NCBI RefSeq assembly: GCF_022059845.1 | Contig: NZ_CP091851.1 | Coordinates: forward strand, 124,001-188,000 | DNA: 64,000 nt | Origin: Terrirubrum flagellatum | GTDB lineage: Bacteria; Pseudomonadota; Alphaproteobacteria; Rhizobiales; Beijerinckiaceae | Direction: 5' to 3' | Shown here: positions 1 to 11,418 of the stretch, piece by piece | How the letters are laid out: each line of letters begins with the position of its first letter | Position numbering within the stretch: the stretch's first letter is position 1 | The notes under the pieces: generated by a model | What the model saw: the letters and a program-made list of their open reading frames with translations, nothing else | Databases searched by the model: none | What the model was told of the DNA's origin: nothing | Position numbers and translations under genes: made by a program

Positions 1-271
1 TCAGCGCCGCCATGGGGTCGCTGTCCTTGTAGGCGAATTCGCCCGTGATGGCTTCGCGCGAGGCCATGAGGCCAATGAAGATCGTGGCGATGCTGCAGAC
101 GAAAGCTAAAATGCCGCCGAACGTCGGCCCGAGAAGGGCGGGCAGGATCATCGCGCCCAGGGAAGCGACCACATAGGGAATCGTCGCCTTGGCTGATTTG
201 GCGTAGTCGATGCCGGAATTGATGAGATCGCCCAGAGAGGGCGGCGCGGCGCTGGCCCGCAGATCGGTCAT
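1..271 (-). CDS. Small membrane protein, 3' end off window
   Basis: The reading frame starts at an ATG at 271 and runs out of the left edge without a stop, so only the first 90 residues are visible. After a polar start (about 1-28) there are two adjacent hydrophobic, Gly/Ala-rich segments, about residues 31-50 and 54-70, separated by a Gly-Pro turn. The tail is polar (EAITGEFAYKDSD). This suggests a small membrane protein with a helical hairpin. I do not recognise the family. The repeat at 343-456 and the end of the beta-barrel gene lie upstream. Confidence 0.5.
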   Translation of the reverse strand, partial: MTDLRASAAPPSLGDLINSGIDYAKSAKATIPYVVASLGAMILPALLGPTFGGILAFVCSIATIFIGLMASREAITGEFAYKDSDPMAAL

Positions 272-342
272 GCTTGTTCCCCCGTGTTCACGCCCCGCGC
301 CAGTGTTCATCAATGACGCTGGGAGAGCAAGCGGGAACAACC

Positions 343-456
343 AGAGCATGGCGCGAAAAAGTGGGAACCGGTTTTTCGCAAGAGCCGTGCTCTAAACTTC
401 TGGAATCGGTCACGGTCCCGCATTTTGATTGTTTCAATCAAAATGCGGCGTGATCT
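343..456. repeat. 114-bp dispersed palindromic repeat, copy A
   Basis: The second copy is at 44823-44936; aligned by eye, the two have equal length and about 10 mismatches. The left part is an imperfect dyad (AGAGCATGGC against GCCGTGCTCT) enclosing a perfect GCGAAAAA/TTTTTCGC dyad. The right part is a perfect 13-bp inverted repeat, 419-431 against 435-447, with a 3-nt loop. The element ends inside the stop codon of the beta-barrel gene. Intergenic palindromic repeats of this kind are common in Hyphomicrobiales genomes; the exact family name is not assigned here. Confidence 0.85.
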
Positions 457-1981
457 ACCGCTGCAATCTCAGGCCGACCATGAAGACGTTGGCGGTGTAG
501 TCGCTGCCCGGCGCCGAGGATTTCAGATGTTCGCGGGTGTAGCTCGCGCGCACCGCGATCGTGCGGCTGAGCTTGTAGTCGAGGCGCACGGTTCCGGAGA
601 GCGTGTCCTCCCTGAGCGGCGACCCGTCATATTCGCTGCGCTGGAAGCTGCCGGTCGCCGTGAATGTCAGATTGCGCAGGAAGGCGTGCGCGATCTCGAT
701 CGTGCCCTTGCGGGTGACCGCGCCGGAGACGCCGGGCGTCGTGGTTTCGTCGAGCGTCGTCTGGGCGCGCAGCCCCAAGGTGGTGAGCGGCGTCGCCGAC
801 CAGATCAGGGAGGCGTCGCCGATCACGCCGCGCAGGTCCGCGAGACGGGTATCGTCATATTTCCGCGTTTCATAGCCAACCGACGCTTCGCCGACGAGGG
901 TGCGCGCGATGTCGATCGTGGTGCCGACGCGACCGCCGAGGCCCTTCGAGTTACGGAGGAAGCCGCTTGAGTCGGCGCGTTGGTCGTGCAGCCGCTCGTC
1001 GATCTTGCCTTCGACGAAGGGCCTGACTCCAGGCGTCACCTCGTAGCCGACGCGCAGCGTTCCGCCGACCTGATTGTAGTTGCGGTCGCCCTGCGTGACG
1101 ATCGAGCCATCGGGCAGCTTCGCGTCATCGAAGGTGTAGCGATCAGCAAGGCCGCTCAGCGTGAAGCTGAAACGGTTGATGCGATGTTCAGCGCCAAGCG
1201 TGCCGCCATATTGATAGGTGAGCGGCCGGCCGCTGGTGATGAAGGGCAGATTGGTCGACTGCGGTGACTGGGTGTCGAGTTTGAATCGACCCTGCGCAAT
1301 CACATCGGTCGAACGTGTCACGGCGAAGCGCCAGTCGCCCTTTGCTTCTGCTTCTGGCCGGTTGGCCGACTGAAGATCGGTGTAGCGCGAATAGGAGCCG
1401 CGAAGCAGGCCCTGGAAGCTGTGCGTCGACCAGTTGGAATCGATTTTCACTTCCGCGCCGGGCTTGATGAAGTCGGAACCCTGCACGCCGCTGCGGAGCC
1501 GATTCGGATTGGAATCGTAGCCGACATCGACGTCGAGCGCTGGCCGGATCGTGAAGCTCTCGAAGGCGATGCCTGCCGGCGCGTAAGGATCATTCTCGAC
1601 GATTTTCTTCGGCGGCTTCGGCGGCGGCGGAGGCGTCAATGCGGGCGCGCTGATTCGTTTCAGCGGCGCAGCCTGGACGCGCTGCGAAGCCTCGGCGCCG
1701 GGAGCGAGGTGACGGACGCGCTTGCGCGTCGGATTCGGCGGGGCGAGTTTCGTGCGCGGCAGCAGTTCGGGATCGCGCGGCGCGCGTCGGGGCCGTGCGG
1801 GATCGGGCCCGTCGATCACTTCCGGCGTGACGGCGCTGGGGCGCAGGATGGTCGGCAGGTCGAGCGCCTGTCCGAAGGCGACGGATTCCCAGGTGAGGAG
1901 AGCGCAGCCGAGACCGACCGCGCCAAGCGCGCGGGAGGGCCGCGACGGGCCCCGATGCTCGGGCTTGATCCTTCCGGCCAT
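455..1981 (-). CDS. Outer-membrane beta-barrel protein (BBP2-like)
   Basis: The protein has 508 residues from the ATG at 1981. That start is chosen because it gives a signal peptide (basic start, hydrophobic stretch about 20-35, cleavage near FGQA). Longer upstream extensions would run into the divergent kpsF gene. A low-complexity Pro/Arg-rich linker follows (about 50-120, with TPPPPPKPPKK). The remainder, about 135-508, shows alternating polar/aromatic beta-strands with Asp/Gly turns, as in a large outer-membrane barrel. The pattern fits the putative beta-barrel porin 2 group seen in Rhizobiales, where some members sit near exopolysaccharide genes. Function is unknown here. It is divergent from kpsF across 136 bp. 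Confidence 0.75.
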   Translation of the reverse strand: MAGRIKPEHRGPSRPSRALGAVGLGCALLTWESVAFGQALDLPTILRPSAVTPEVIDGPDPARPRRAPRDPELLPRTKLAPPNPTRKRVRHLAPGAEASQRVQAAPLKRISAPALTPPPPPKPPKKIVENDPYAPAGIAFESFTIRPALDVDVGYDSNPNRLRSGVQGSDFIKPGAEVKIDSNWSTHSFQGLLRGSYSRYTDLQSANRPEAEAKGDWRFAVTRSTDVIAQGRFKLDTQSPQSTNLPFITSGRPLTYQYGGTLGAEHRINRFSFTLSGLADRYTFDDAKLPDGSIVTQGDRNYNQVGGTLRVGYEVTPGVRPFVEGKIDERLHDQRADSSGFLRNSKGLGGRVGTTIDIARTLVGEASVGYETRKYDDTRLADLRGVIGDASLIWSATPLTTLGLRAQTTLDETTTPGVSGAVTRKGTIEIAHAFLRNLTFTATGSFQRSEYDGSPLREDTLSGTVRLDYKLSRTIAVRASYTREHLKSSAPGSDYTANVFMVGLRLQR

Positions 1982-2117
1982 GCCGTTTCCGTTACGATCA
2001 GCCCGGCCTGTCCGCGGCGGATCGGTTAACGGATCAAAAACGAGCGTGGTTAACAGCGGGTTACGGGCGAGGTCCGGGAGGTCGCAGCGAGCCGCCGGCC
2101 GTGATAAAGCGCTCGCC

Positions 2118-3110
2118 ATGAAGACCGCCGCCGCCGATACGACCCCTTCTCCCTCGACCCGCTCAGCGCTCGCGACCATCGCCACGGAGCGCGACGGGCT
2201 GGAGATTTTGCGCGCCGCGCTCACCGGCCCGCTTGGCGCGCGATTCGAGAGCGCCATCGCCAGGCTGAGCCGGATCAAAGGCCGGGTGATCGTCAGCGGC
2301 ATGGGCAAGTCAGGCCATGTCGGCCGCAAGCTGACAGCGACGCTCGCCTCGACGGGCACGCCCGCGCATTTCGTCCATCCCGCCGAAGCGAGCCATGGCG
2401 ATCTCGGCATGATCCAGCCCGAGGACGCGATCATCGCGCTGTCATGGTCAGGCGAAACGGCCGAGCTTGCCGATCTCGTGCGCTATTCCCGGCGCTTCAA
2501 TGTGCTGCTGGTCGCAATCACGTCGAACGGCGATTCGGCGCTCGGCCGCGAAGCGGATGTCTGTCTCGCCCTGCCAAAGGCGACCGAAGCCTGTCCGAAC
2601 GGGCTTGCGCCCACGACATCGACGACGATGCAGCTTGCGCTCGGCGATGCGATTGCGATCGCGCTGCTCGAACATCGCGGCTTCTCCGCGCAGGATTTCC
2701 GCGTCTTCCATCCCGGCGGCAAGCTCGGCGCGCAGTTGAAGACTGTCGCGACGATCATGCATACGGGAGATCGCCTGCCGATCGCGCCGGTCGGTTCGCT
2801 CATGCGTGATGCGATCGCGCTGATGTCGGCGAAGGGTTTCGGCACGGTGATTTTGGCCGACGAGGCCGGGCGTCTTGCCGGCGTCATCACGGATGGCGAT
2901 CTCCGACGCCATCTCGGCGCCGGGCTCCCGGACAGGCGCGTCGAGGAGATCATGACGAAGACGCCGACAACAATCGCGCCGAACGATCTGCTCGCCGATG
3001 CGCTGGAGATCATCCAGACGCGCAAGCATGGCGCGCTGATCGTCGTTGAGAACGGCAAGCCGGTCGGGCTCGTGCATGTGCTCGATCTGCTGCGCGAAGG
3101 CGCAGCGTGA
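2118..3110 (+). CDS. kpsF: Arabinose-5-phosphate isomerase (KpsF/GutQ/KdsD)
   Basis: It interconverts D-ribulose 5-phosphate and D-arabinose 5-phosphate, the first step to Kdo for lipopolysaccharide. From the ATG at 2118 it has 330 residues, the normal family length. An N-terminal SIS domain (about 45-180) contains the SGMGKSGHVGRK loop and the TSNGDS and PTTSTTM signatures. Two C-terminal CBS domains (about 205-330) include TDGDLRRHL. The frame is open further upstream, but this ATG places the conserved core correctly. The stop overlaps the next start (TGATG). Confidence 0.93.
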   Translation: MKTAAADTTPSPSTRSALATIATERDGLEILRAALTGPLGARFESAIARLSRIKGRVIVSGMGKSGHVGRKLTATLASTGTPAHFVHPAEASHGDLGMIQPEDAIIALSWSGETAELADLVRYSRRFNVLLVAITSNGDSALGREADVCLALPKATEACPNGLAPTTSTTMQLALGDAIAIALLEHRGFSAQDFRVFHPGGKLGAQLKTVATIMHTGDRLPIAPVGSLMRDAIALMSAKGFGTVILADEAGRLAGVITDGDLRRHLGAGLPDRRVEEIMTKTPTTIAPNDLLADALEIIQTRKHGALIVVENGKPVGLVHVLDLLREGAA

Positions 3111-3421
3111 TGGAGAAGCAGCAATTTCTCTACGTCGTGAAGGCGACGCGGCCGGAGATGCTGATATCAGGTCCGACGCCCGAGGAGCAGGCGATCGTCG
3201 GCCGGCATTTCGCCTATCTCAAGGATCTCACTGACAAGGGCGTCGTCGTGCTCGTTGGCCGCACGCAGACGACGGGGCCTGAGACCATGGGCCTCTGCAT
3301 CTATGAGGCGGCGGATGAAGCCGCCGCGCGCGTGATCATGGACAATGATCCCGCCATCCTCGGCGGCGTGATGACGGGAACGCTCTATCCCTACAAGATC
3401 GCGCTGATGCGCGGCGTGTGA
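3110..3421 (+). CDS. YCII-related domain protein
   Basis: The protein has 103 residues from the ATG at 3110, which overlaps the kpsF stop; a GTG one codon upstream is a less likely start. It is a small single-domain alpha/beta protein with the YCII layout: an N-terminal strand, the GRHFAYLKDLTDKG helix with the conserved His, and a C-terminal GTLYPYKI strand. The biochemical role of the family is poorly defined. Co-transcription with kpsF is likely. Its stop abuts the stop of the convergent nfeD-like gene with no base between. Confidence 0.8.
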   Translation: MEKQQFLYVVKATRPEMLISGPTPEEQAIVGRHFAYLKDLTDKGVVVLVGRTQTTGPETMGLCIYEAADEAAARVIMDNDPAILGGVMTGTLYPYKIALMRGV

Positions 3422-3859
3422 TCAGGCGGCGGCCTTCACCATCAGCGTCGTGCCGGAAACGCCCGTGATGACCGCGCGCGATCCCGCCGGCATGTCAGGG
3501 CCTTCGGCGCGCCAGATCGTGTCGTCGACAGAGAGCCGCCCGACGCCGTTCTCGATGCCGCTCGACAAGGTCACCGTGCGGCCGACAAGCTGCTCGCCGC
3601 GCCGGTTGAGGAAAGGTTGCTCGCCTTCATTGTCGGTGGCGCGCTTGGTCAGGAAATATCCAAGCGCCACTGCGACGATCGCAAAGCCCGCGAACGCCAC
3701 GAGCTCGCCGAAGAATTCGAGCGGCCAGAACCAAACAAGGCCGCCCACCGCGACACCGGCCAGTCCGAACCACAGCAGGTAAACGCCGGGCGCGAACAAC
3801 TCCAGGATTGAGACGACCAGACCGCCGATGATCCAGAGATAGGGACCGAGGGCAGGCAT
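3422..3859 (-). CDS. NfeD-like membrane protein
   Basis: The protein has 145 residues. About 75 N-terminal residues form two or three membrane segments (LWIIGGLVVSILELFAPGVY, then a Trp/Phe-rich stretch). A C-terminal OB-fold-like domain (about 85-145) contains GEQLVGRTVTLSSG and ends TTLMVKAAA. It is the short NfeD class, which lacks the protease domain. NfeD proteins are encoded next to SPFH proteins and thought to act in membrane microdomains. Here the SPFH gene lies 18 bp upstream on the same strand, so the two form an operon. Confidence 0.9.
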   Translation of the reverse strand: MPALGPYLWIIGGLVVSILELFAPGVYLLWFGLAGVAVGGLVWFWPLEFFGELVAFAGFAIVAVALGYFLTKRATDNEGEQPFLNRRGEQLVGRTVTLSSGIENGVGRLSVDDTIWRAEGPDMPAGSRAVITGVSGTTLMVKAAA

Positions 3860-3877
3860 AGAAGAACTCCTTTGCGA

Positions 3878-4891
3878 TCAGTTATTCGGATTGTCGCCGA
3901 ACGGCCTTGGCTGGCCGCCGCCCTGACGTCCGCCGGCGCGCGGGACCGAGCCCGGCGGCTGCGCGTCGGGCCCGAACAGGCCCCTGGCGATTTCGCCGAT
4001 GCCGCCAAGCGTCGAGACGAGCGCTGTCGCCTCCATCGGCATGAAGACGAGTTTCTGATTCGGCGACGACGCCATCTTGGCGAAGGCTTCGACATATTTT
4101 TCCGCGACGAGGAAATTCGCGGCGGCGCGGTCGCCCTTGGCGATGGCGTCCGACACCATCGCGGTCGCCTTGGCTTCCGCTTCCGCCGAACGTTCGCGCG
4201 CCTCGGCGTCGCGGAACGCCGCTTCGCGCCGGCCTTCAGCTTCGAGCACGAGCGACTGCTTGATGCCTTCAGCTTTCAGCACGGCTGACTGGCGCAAGCC
4301 CTCGGCTTCCAGAACCTGTGCGCGCTTCTCGCGTTCGGCCTTCATCTGGCGGGCCATCGAATCGACCAGATCGGCGGGGGGCACGATGTCCTTGATCTCG
4401 ATGCGCGTCATCTTCACGCCCCAGGGCGACACGGCGGAATCCACCACCCGCAACAGTCGCTCATTGATCTCGTCGCGATGCGAGAGAAGCTGGTCGAGAT
4501 CCATCGAACCCATGACCGAACGGATATTGGTCATGACGAGGTTGAGGAGCGCGAGCTGCAGGTTGGCCACCTCGTAGGAGGCGCGCGCGGCGTCGATCAC
4601 CTGGAAGAAGGTGACGCCATCGACGCGCACCGTGGCGTTATCCTTGGTGATGACCTCCTGCGAAGGCACGTCGATCACCTGCTCCATCATGTTCACCTTG
4701 TTGCCGACAGCGTCGATGAAGGGAACGAGGATGCTCAAACCGGGATGCAGGGTGCGGGTGAAGCGGCCGAAGCGTTCGATCGTCCAATGGTAGCCCTGCG
4801 GAACCTGCCTCACGATCCTCGAGAGGAGGAAAAAGAGGAAGATGATGAAAACGAGCAGGACAATAATGCCTGGACTGAAAGGCAACTGCAT
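3878..4891 (-). CDS. SPFH/Band 7 (stomatin/QmcA-like) membrane protein
   Basis: The protein has 337 residues. One N-terminal membrane segment (about 8-27) is followed by the Band 7 domain (about 28-190: QGYHWTIERFGRF, NVMMEQ-type core, DLDQLLSHRDEINERLL). Next is a long Ala/Glu-rich coiled coil (about 190-265, repeated KAEG/EAEG units). The C-terminal tail is Gly/Pro/Asn-rich and probably disordered. Stomatin-type proteins oligomerise at the inner membrane and scaffold other proteins. The pairing with the downstream nfeD-like gene is the canonical arrangement. Its promoter must lie in the 230-bp gap shared with clpB. Confidence 0.92.
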   Translation of the reverse strand: MQLPFSPGIIVLLVFIIFLFFLLSRIVRQVPQGYHWTIERFGRFTRTLHPGLSILVPFIDAVGNKVNMMEQVIDVPSQEVITKDNATVRVDGVTFFQVIDAARASYEVANLQLALLNLVMTNIRSVMGSMDLDQLLSHRDEINERLLRVVDSAVSPWGVKMTRIEIKDIVPPADLVDSMARQMKAEREKRAQVLEAEGLRQSAVLKAEGIKQSLVLEAEGRREAAFRDAEARERSAEAEAKATAMVSDAIAKGDRAAANFLVAEKYVEAFAKMASSPNQKLVFMPMEATALVSTLGGIGEIARGLFGPDAQPPGSVPRAGGRQGGGQPRPFGDNPNN

Positions 4892-5007
4892 GAAGGGACC
4901 CCCAACGCGCCAGCGCGGACGCAGATATTGGACCTGACCCTATCTCTGCGCCAGACGTCATCCCGTCAGGCGTGCGCCAGCGCACAGCGATCTGGATCAA
5001 TTCCACC

Positions 5008-5036
5008 CTTGAAGCGATGTGTTTCTCTCCCCACAT
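5008..5036 (+). promoter_or_regulatory. Candidate sigma-32 heat-shock promoter of clpB
   Basis: CTTGAA (5008-5013), a 15-bp spacer, then CCCCACAT (5029-5036) match the heat-shock sigma consensus (CTTGAA, 11-16 bp, CCCCATNT) closely. The site lies about 85 bp upstream of the clpB ATG, and clpB is a standard RpoH target. The call rests on pattern matching alone. Confidence 0.6.
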
Positions 5037-5121
5037 CGGGCTGGCGGGCGGCCCATCAGGGCGTCCGTGTCCAGCAGTTTTCCGCGCCGCTACGGGGCCG
5101 GATAACGGGATCGAGGTCAGA

Positions 5122-7737
<2,616 letters not shown>

Positions 7738-9408
7738 TTATCCAGCGCGGACGCGGGCGACGAAATCGCCCGCGTTCTTTTGTAGACGGTGGGCCTGCAG
7801 GCCGAGATCGCTGGCGGCCTTGATCACTTGCGCCGCCAGCCGGTTCGCTTCCTCGGCGGATTGCGCGACATCGGCGACGCTGTCGTACACGGCTTTCGAC
7901 TGATGCGTGACCTGCTGGACGTTGGCTGCGATGTCGCGCGTCGCCTGACTCTGCTGCGTGGTGGCGAGCGCGATGCCTGACGACACGTTCTCGACGTTCC
8001 GCACCATGTCCGAGATGGTCGAGATTGCGCCGGCGACTTCGCTGGTCGCTTGTTCGAGAGAGCTGATCTGCTCGGCGATTTCCTGCGTCGCCTGCGCGGT
8101 CTGGACTGAAAGCGCCTTCACTTCGTTGGCGACAACGGCGAAGCCGCGTCCGGCGGCGCCGGCCCGCGCGGCCTCGATCGTGGCGTTGAGCGCGAGCAGA
8201 TTCGTTTGCTCAGCGATGCGCGCGATGAGATCGACGACTTCGCCGATGCGCCGCACTGAGGCGGCGAGGCGGTCCATCTCCGCCTGAGCTTCTGCTGCGC
8301 CCGCGACCGAGCGTTGCGTCGCTTGCGATCCCTCCGTGGCGCGGCGATCGATCTCGGCGATCGAGGCTGACATCTCCTCACTCGCGGCGGCGAGTGTGCT
8401 CGTCGCGCCGAGCGTGTCCTGCAAGGTCGAGATGGCGCGCTGTGATTGATCGTCCGTGCGCGATGAGAGCCGATTCATCGACTCCGCGTTGCGCTGCAAT
8501 TCTTCCGCGGCGGAGGAGAGCGCCTCGACGATGCCGAGCACGTCGTTTTCGAAACTCATGGCCACGCCCGACAGCGCCGCTTCACGTTCTTTTCTGGCCT
8601 GAGATCGCGACGCCGCCTGCTCGCTTTCGAGATTGGCCTTCGCAGCAAGATTCGATTTGAAGGTGCGGATCGCGCGCGCGAACATGCCGATCTCGTCCTT
8701 GCGCCGCATATCTCTCTCCAGCCCGTCAGCGGAGGCGGTTTCATCGCGGAGAACCGCAGTCAGACGACGCAAGGGCTTTGCGATCCCGAGGATGATCCAT
8801 AATAGCGCCGCCAGGCACGCGATGGCGATCAGACCCGCGCCGAACAGAAGACGCTGCTGGAGTCCTTCATCCTTGGCGGTCAGCGCGTCCTCCGCCTCGC
8901 GGCTGGTTTCGCCGCCGAGGATATTGATGAGCCGGTTAAGTTGCGCGTTGAGATCGTCGATCGCGGCGTCGAACTGGAATTCGAGCAGAAGATTTCCCTC
9001 CTGCTTGCGCCCCTCGTCGATCATTTGACGGATTTGCCCGGACAGATCGCGCAGGGCCTGGGCTTTCGCCCTGATCCCCGCGACGTCCTCCTTTCGCTCA
9101 GGCGCGCGCCGAACGGCGTCGTCGAGCCAGTTGCTCATCACCGTATGCTCATTGGCGACGTTGCGGCTCGCGAGCAGCGCTTCCTGGCGATCGGAGATGA
9201 TGAAGCTGCGATAGGTGTCGATCACCATGCGCGCCGACGATGCTTTCGCTTCCGCGAGCGCGAATCGCGCGGGATAGATTTGCTTGGTGATCGTCTGCTG
9301 GGCTTCGCGAATGTGCGAGAGCTGCCTGCGGATCATCTCGATACCCGCGACAGACAACGCGCCGAGCAAAAGGATCACCAGGAGAAATCTGGACAGAAGG
9401 GAAGACAT
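7738..9408 (-). CDS. Methyl-accepting chemotaxis protein
   Basis: The 556-residue transmembrane chemoreceptor has TM1 at about 7-25, a helical sensory region of about 160 residues resembling a four-helix-bundle sensor, and TM2 at about 188-210. A HAMP domain (about 211-263) and a long cytoplasmic signalling coil follow. The highly conserved hairpin tip, with [18 protein letters not shown], binds CheA/CheW. The ligand cannot be inferred. No che genes are nearby, so it is an orphan receptor. The C-terminus lacks a pentapeptide tether for CheR (it ends FVARVRAG). Confidence 0.95.
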   Translation of the reverse strand: MSSLLSRFLLVILLLGALSVAGIEMIRRQLSHIREAQQTITKQIYPARFALAEAKASSARMVIDTYRSFIISDRQEALLASRNVANEHTVMSNWLDDAVRRAPERKEDVAGIRAKAQALRDLSGQIRQMIDEGRKQEGNLLLEFQFDAAIDDLNAQLNRLINILGGETSREAEDALTAKDEGLQQRLLFGAGLIAIACLAALLWIILGIAKPLRRLTAVLRDETASADGLERDMRRKDEIGMFARAIRTFKSNLAAKANLESEQAASRSQARKEREAALSGVAMSFENDVLGIVEALSSAAEELQRNAESMNRLSSRTDDQSQRAISTLQDTLGATSTLAAASEEMSASIAEIDRRATEGSQATQRSVAGAAEAQAEMDRLAASVRRIGEVVDLIARIAEQTNLLALNATIEAARAGAAGRGFAVVANEVKALSVQTAQATQEIAEQISSLEQATSEVAGAISTISDMVRNVENVSSGIALATTQQSQATRDIAANVQQVTHQSKAVYDSVADVAQSAEEANRLAAQVIKAASDLGLQAHRLQKNAGDFVARVRAG

Positions 9409-9559
9409 GAAGGTTTTTCGCGTGGCGAAGATGATCTCGCCGATCGCGACGACATCTAGACGACCGCGAGTAAACTTTGGATTGCGGCGTGAGTCGCATC
9501 ACTGTCACAATCCATTCTGATCGCGATCCTGCGAAAGTCCGCTTCAGGTCATAATCTGG

Positions 9560-9700
9560 TAACAATCGCCCGATAGAAACGCATCAAGTTCGGAAGCGAC
9601 GCGAAAGCAACGCTTCCCCTGCGCCCCCGACCGGCGGATGTAACCGGAGGATGAGGCGCAAGCGAAGGCCTCCGTCCAGTAGCTGGGCGGGGGTTTTTGT
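9560..9700 (+). ncRNA. Candidate structured small RNA (three stem-loops)
   Basis: This lies in the 314-bp gap between two minus-strand genes. Three successive hairpins are visible on the plus strand. SL1 (9592-9617) is GGAAGCG/CGCTTCC capped by GC-GAAA-GC. SL2 (9621-9659) has outer GCGCC/GGCGC arms enclosing CCGG/CCGG. SL3 is an 11-bp terminator stem followed by TTTTTG. Only about 10 nt separate each pair, as in trans-acting sRNAs. The 5' end is a guess, since no convincing promoter was found. A 63-codon minus-strand frame across it looks spurious. I cannot assign it to a known RNA family. Confidence 0.55.
9669..9700 (+). terminator. Intrinsic terminator of the small RNA candidate
   Basis: CCTCCGTCCAG (9669-9679) pairs over all 11 positions (three G-U) with CTGGGCGGGGG (9683-9693) around a 3-nt loop, followed directly by TTTTTGTTTG. 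Orientation is plus, and there is no plus-strand protein gene upstream of it for several kilobases after clpB. That is the main argument for a separate short transcript. Confidence 0.75.
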
Positions 9701-9722
9701 TTGCGTCGTCGCGATGCGCTGA

Positions 9723-10328
9723 TCAGCCTTTCCATGTCGGCTGGCGCGGATGGATCGCATCCTTGAACATGTCGAAGCCCTTCCAGGCGGGTTCAACCGG
9801 TTCGCAGCCGGCTTGCGGCATGTAAACGGAGGGTTCCTGCAGTTGCAGCTTCGGAATATAGCGCGGACAGTTGGGGAAGATGGCGCGCGCCGTCACGCGG
9901 ATGATCATCTGTGCGCCGACAGTTTCTCCGAGGAGCGGATCATCGCGGCTCACGTTCGCCGAGCCGTTCACGCGCAGGCGGCGCGGTCGCTCATGCATGT
10001 CGATGAAGAGCAATCCAACATTGGGATTGACGGAGAGATTGCCGAGGCTCTTGAACATCCCGTTGCCGTCATAGTCGGGAAAGGCGATTTCCGAATCGCC
10101 GGTGACGCGCACGAATCCGGCTGGTCCGCCCTTGAAGGAGCAATCCGGCGATCCCTTCTCATCCGCGGTCGCGAGAAAGAAATAGATCACGCTCTCAATG
10201 AACGTCTTGTCGTCGGCGGTGAAGGTTTTTCGCGCAAGCTTCTCTTCGAGGCGATCAGAAATGCGCCGGCTGTCGAAAGCGTCCTGGAGCCGGCGGCTCC
10301 CCTCATGATACAGAATGCTGTCGGTCAT
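9723..10328 (-). CDS. PNPOx-like FMN-binding protein
   Basis: The protein has 201 residues. The central region (about 40-140) has the split-barrel features of pyridoxamine-5'-phosphate-oxidase-like proteins: FFLATADEKGSPDCSFKGG, then FPDYDGNGMFKSLGN, NPNVGLLFIDM and RPRRLRVNGSANV. Such proteins bind FMN or F420-like cofactors. Many are uncharacterised, and this one is too divergent to call PdxH. The C-terminal part (IFPNCPRYIPKLQL) is typical of the broad-specificity group. The gene stands alone, divergent from the MOSC gene. Confidence 0.8.
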   Translation of the reverse strand: MTDSILYHEGSRRLQDAFDSRRISDRLEEKLARKTFTADDKTFIESVIYFFLATADEKGSPDCSFKGGPAGFVRVTGDSEIAFPDYDGNGMFKSLGNLSVNPNVGLLFIDMHERPRRLRVNGSANVSRDDPLLGETVGAQMIIRVTARAIFPNCPRYIPKLQLQEPSVYMPQAGCEPVEPAWKGFDMFKDAIHPRQPTWKG

Positions 10329-10457
10329 GGCCTAACCCCCAGCGGTTGGCGGCGTCAGCGGGCGCCGCGCATGGACTACATACCCGCCGCCCGGAGCGCG
10401 CAAGCGGCGTCTCGTGCGGGCTCATTGACGAAAAGGGGCGGGGTGTTCACATCAGCC

Positions 10458-11216
10458 ATGCGCATCGCTTCGCTCTATCGCTATCCCGTCAAGGGACTGT
10501 CGCCCGAACCTCTCCCTCAGGCGCGGCTTGAGGCCGGTTCATATTTCCCCGGCGACCGGCTCTACGCCATCGAAAACGGCCCGTCCGGCTTTGATCCCAA
10601 GAATCCGGAGCATCAGCCGAAGATCAAATATCTCATGCTGATGCGCAATGAATCATTGGCGCGCCTCAAGACGCGCTACGACGATGCGACGCAGACGCTC
10701 GGCATCGCGTATGAAGGCAAGCCTGCCGTCGAAGGCGACCTTTCCACCGCAGAGGGGCGACAGGCGGTTGAACAGTTCTTCGGAGGCTATATGCCGTCCG
10801 AATTGCGCGGCCCGGCGAAGGTGCTGACCGCGCCCTCAGGCTATCGCTTCACCGATTCGCGGCGGGGATTCGTCTCGCTCATCAATCTCGCCAGCGTCGC
10901 CGAGATCGAGTCGATCGTGGACGCGCCGGTCGATCCGCTGCGTTTCCGCGGCAATCTCTATGTCGAGGGCATGGCGGCGCGCAGCGAGCTCGACCTTGTC
11001 GATGCGACGCTTGCGATCGGGAGCGATGTGAAGCTCAGGATTCTCAAGCGCACCGAGCGTTGCGCTGCGACCAATGTCGACCCCGCCACGGGCCTGCGCG
11101 ACCTGTTCATTCCGCGCGCGCTGATGCGAACATTCGAGCACACCGACTGCGGCGTCTATGCCGAGGTGCTGAACGGAGGGGTCGTGAAACCGGGCGACGA
11201 GGTCAGGATTGTTTGA
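10458..11216 (+). CDS. MOSC domain-containing protein
   Basis: The protein has 252 residues from the ATG at 10458, the position that gives the typical MRIASLYRYPVKGL opening of the MOSC N-terminal beta-barrel domain. The MOSC core (about 110-252) includes SLINLASVAEIE, FRGNLYVEG and the RTERCAATNVDPATG segment with the conserved Cys expected of sulfur-carrier or molybdenum-cofactor-handling proteins. Relatives include YiiM/YcbX and the C-terminal domain of Moco sulfurases, so it may take part in Moco-dependent detoxification of N-hydroxylated compounds. Upstream in-frame sequence overlaps the divergent gene and is not used. Confidence 0.88.
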   Translation: MRIASLYRYPVKGLSPEPLPQARLEAGSYFPGDRLYAIENGPSGFDPKNPEHQPKIKYLMLMRNESLARLKTRYDDATQTLGIAYEGKPAVEGDLSTAEGRQAVEQFFGGYMPSELRGPAKVLTAPSGYRFTDSRRGFVSLINLASVAEIESIVDAPVDPLRFRGNLYVEGMAARSELDLVDATLAIGSDVKLRILKRTERCAATNVDPATGLRDLFIPRALMRTFEHTDCGVYAEVLNGGVVKPGDEVRIV

Positions 11217-11280
11217 TCGCTGAGCCGAGCGTTTCGCGAAACTCTTCAGAACCATTACCTGCGGATTTTCCGGATCGCCG

Positions 11281-11403
11281 TCCCGGGCGCGCTGCGGCAT
11301 GAAATGATGCAACGCAGACCCGGGACCTTATCGGGATGAGCTTCTATCGGCTCAAGGTCCCGGGTCTGCATCGCACCACTGCCGTGCTGCGATGCGCCCG
11401 GGA
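11281..11403. repeat. Nested palindromic intergenic element
   Basis: It lies between the convergent MOSC and hpd genes. The inner arms form a perfect 16-bp inverted repeat: GCAGACCCGGGACCTT (11314-11329) and its complement (11354-11369). Outer arms TCCCGGGCGC (11281-11290) and GCGCCCGGGA (11394-11403) pair over 10 bp. The transcript could fold into a long stem from either strand, so it may act as a bidirectional terminator or be a dispersed REP-like unit. No other copy was seen in the window. Confidence 0.75.
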
Positions 11404-11418
11404 TGACGCGCAATTTGA

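Noticed and set aside
455-2434. Beta-barrel gene starting at 2434
   Set aside because: The extra 151 residues overlap kpsF and look like antisense sequence; the ATG at 1981 gives a proper signal peptide.
9544-9735. 63-codon minus-strand frame over the small RNA candidate
   Set aside because: No ribosome site and no domain; the plus-strand hairpins and terminator explain the sequence better.
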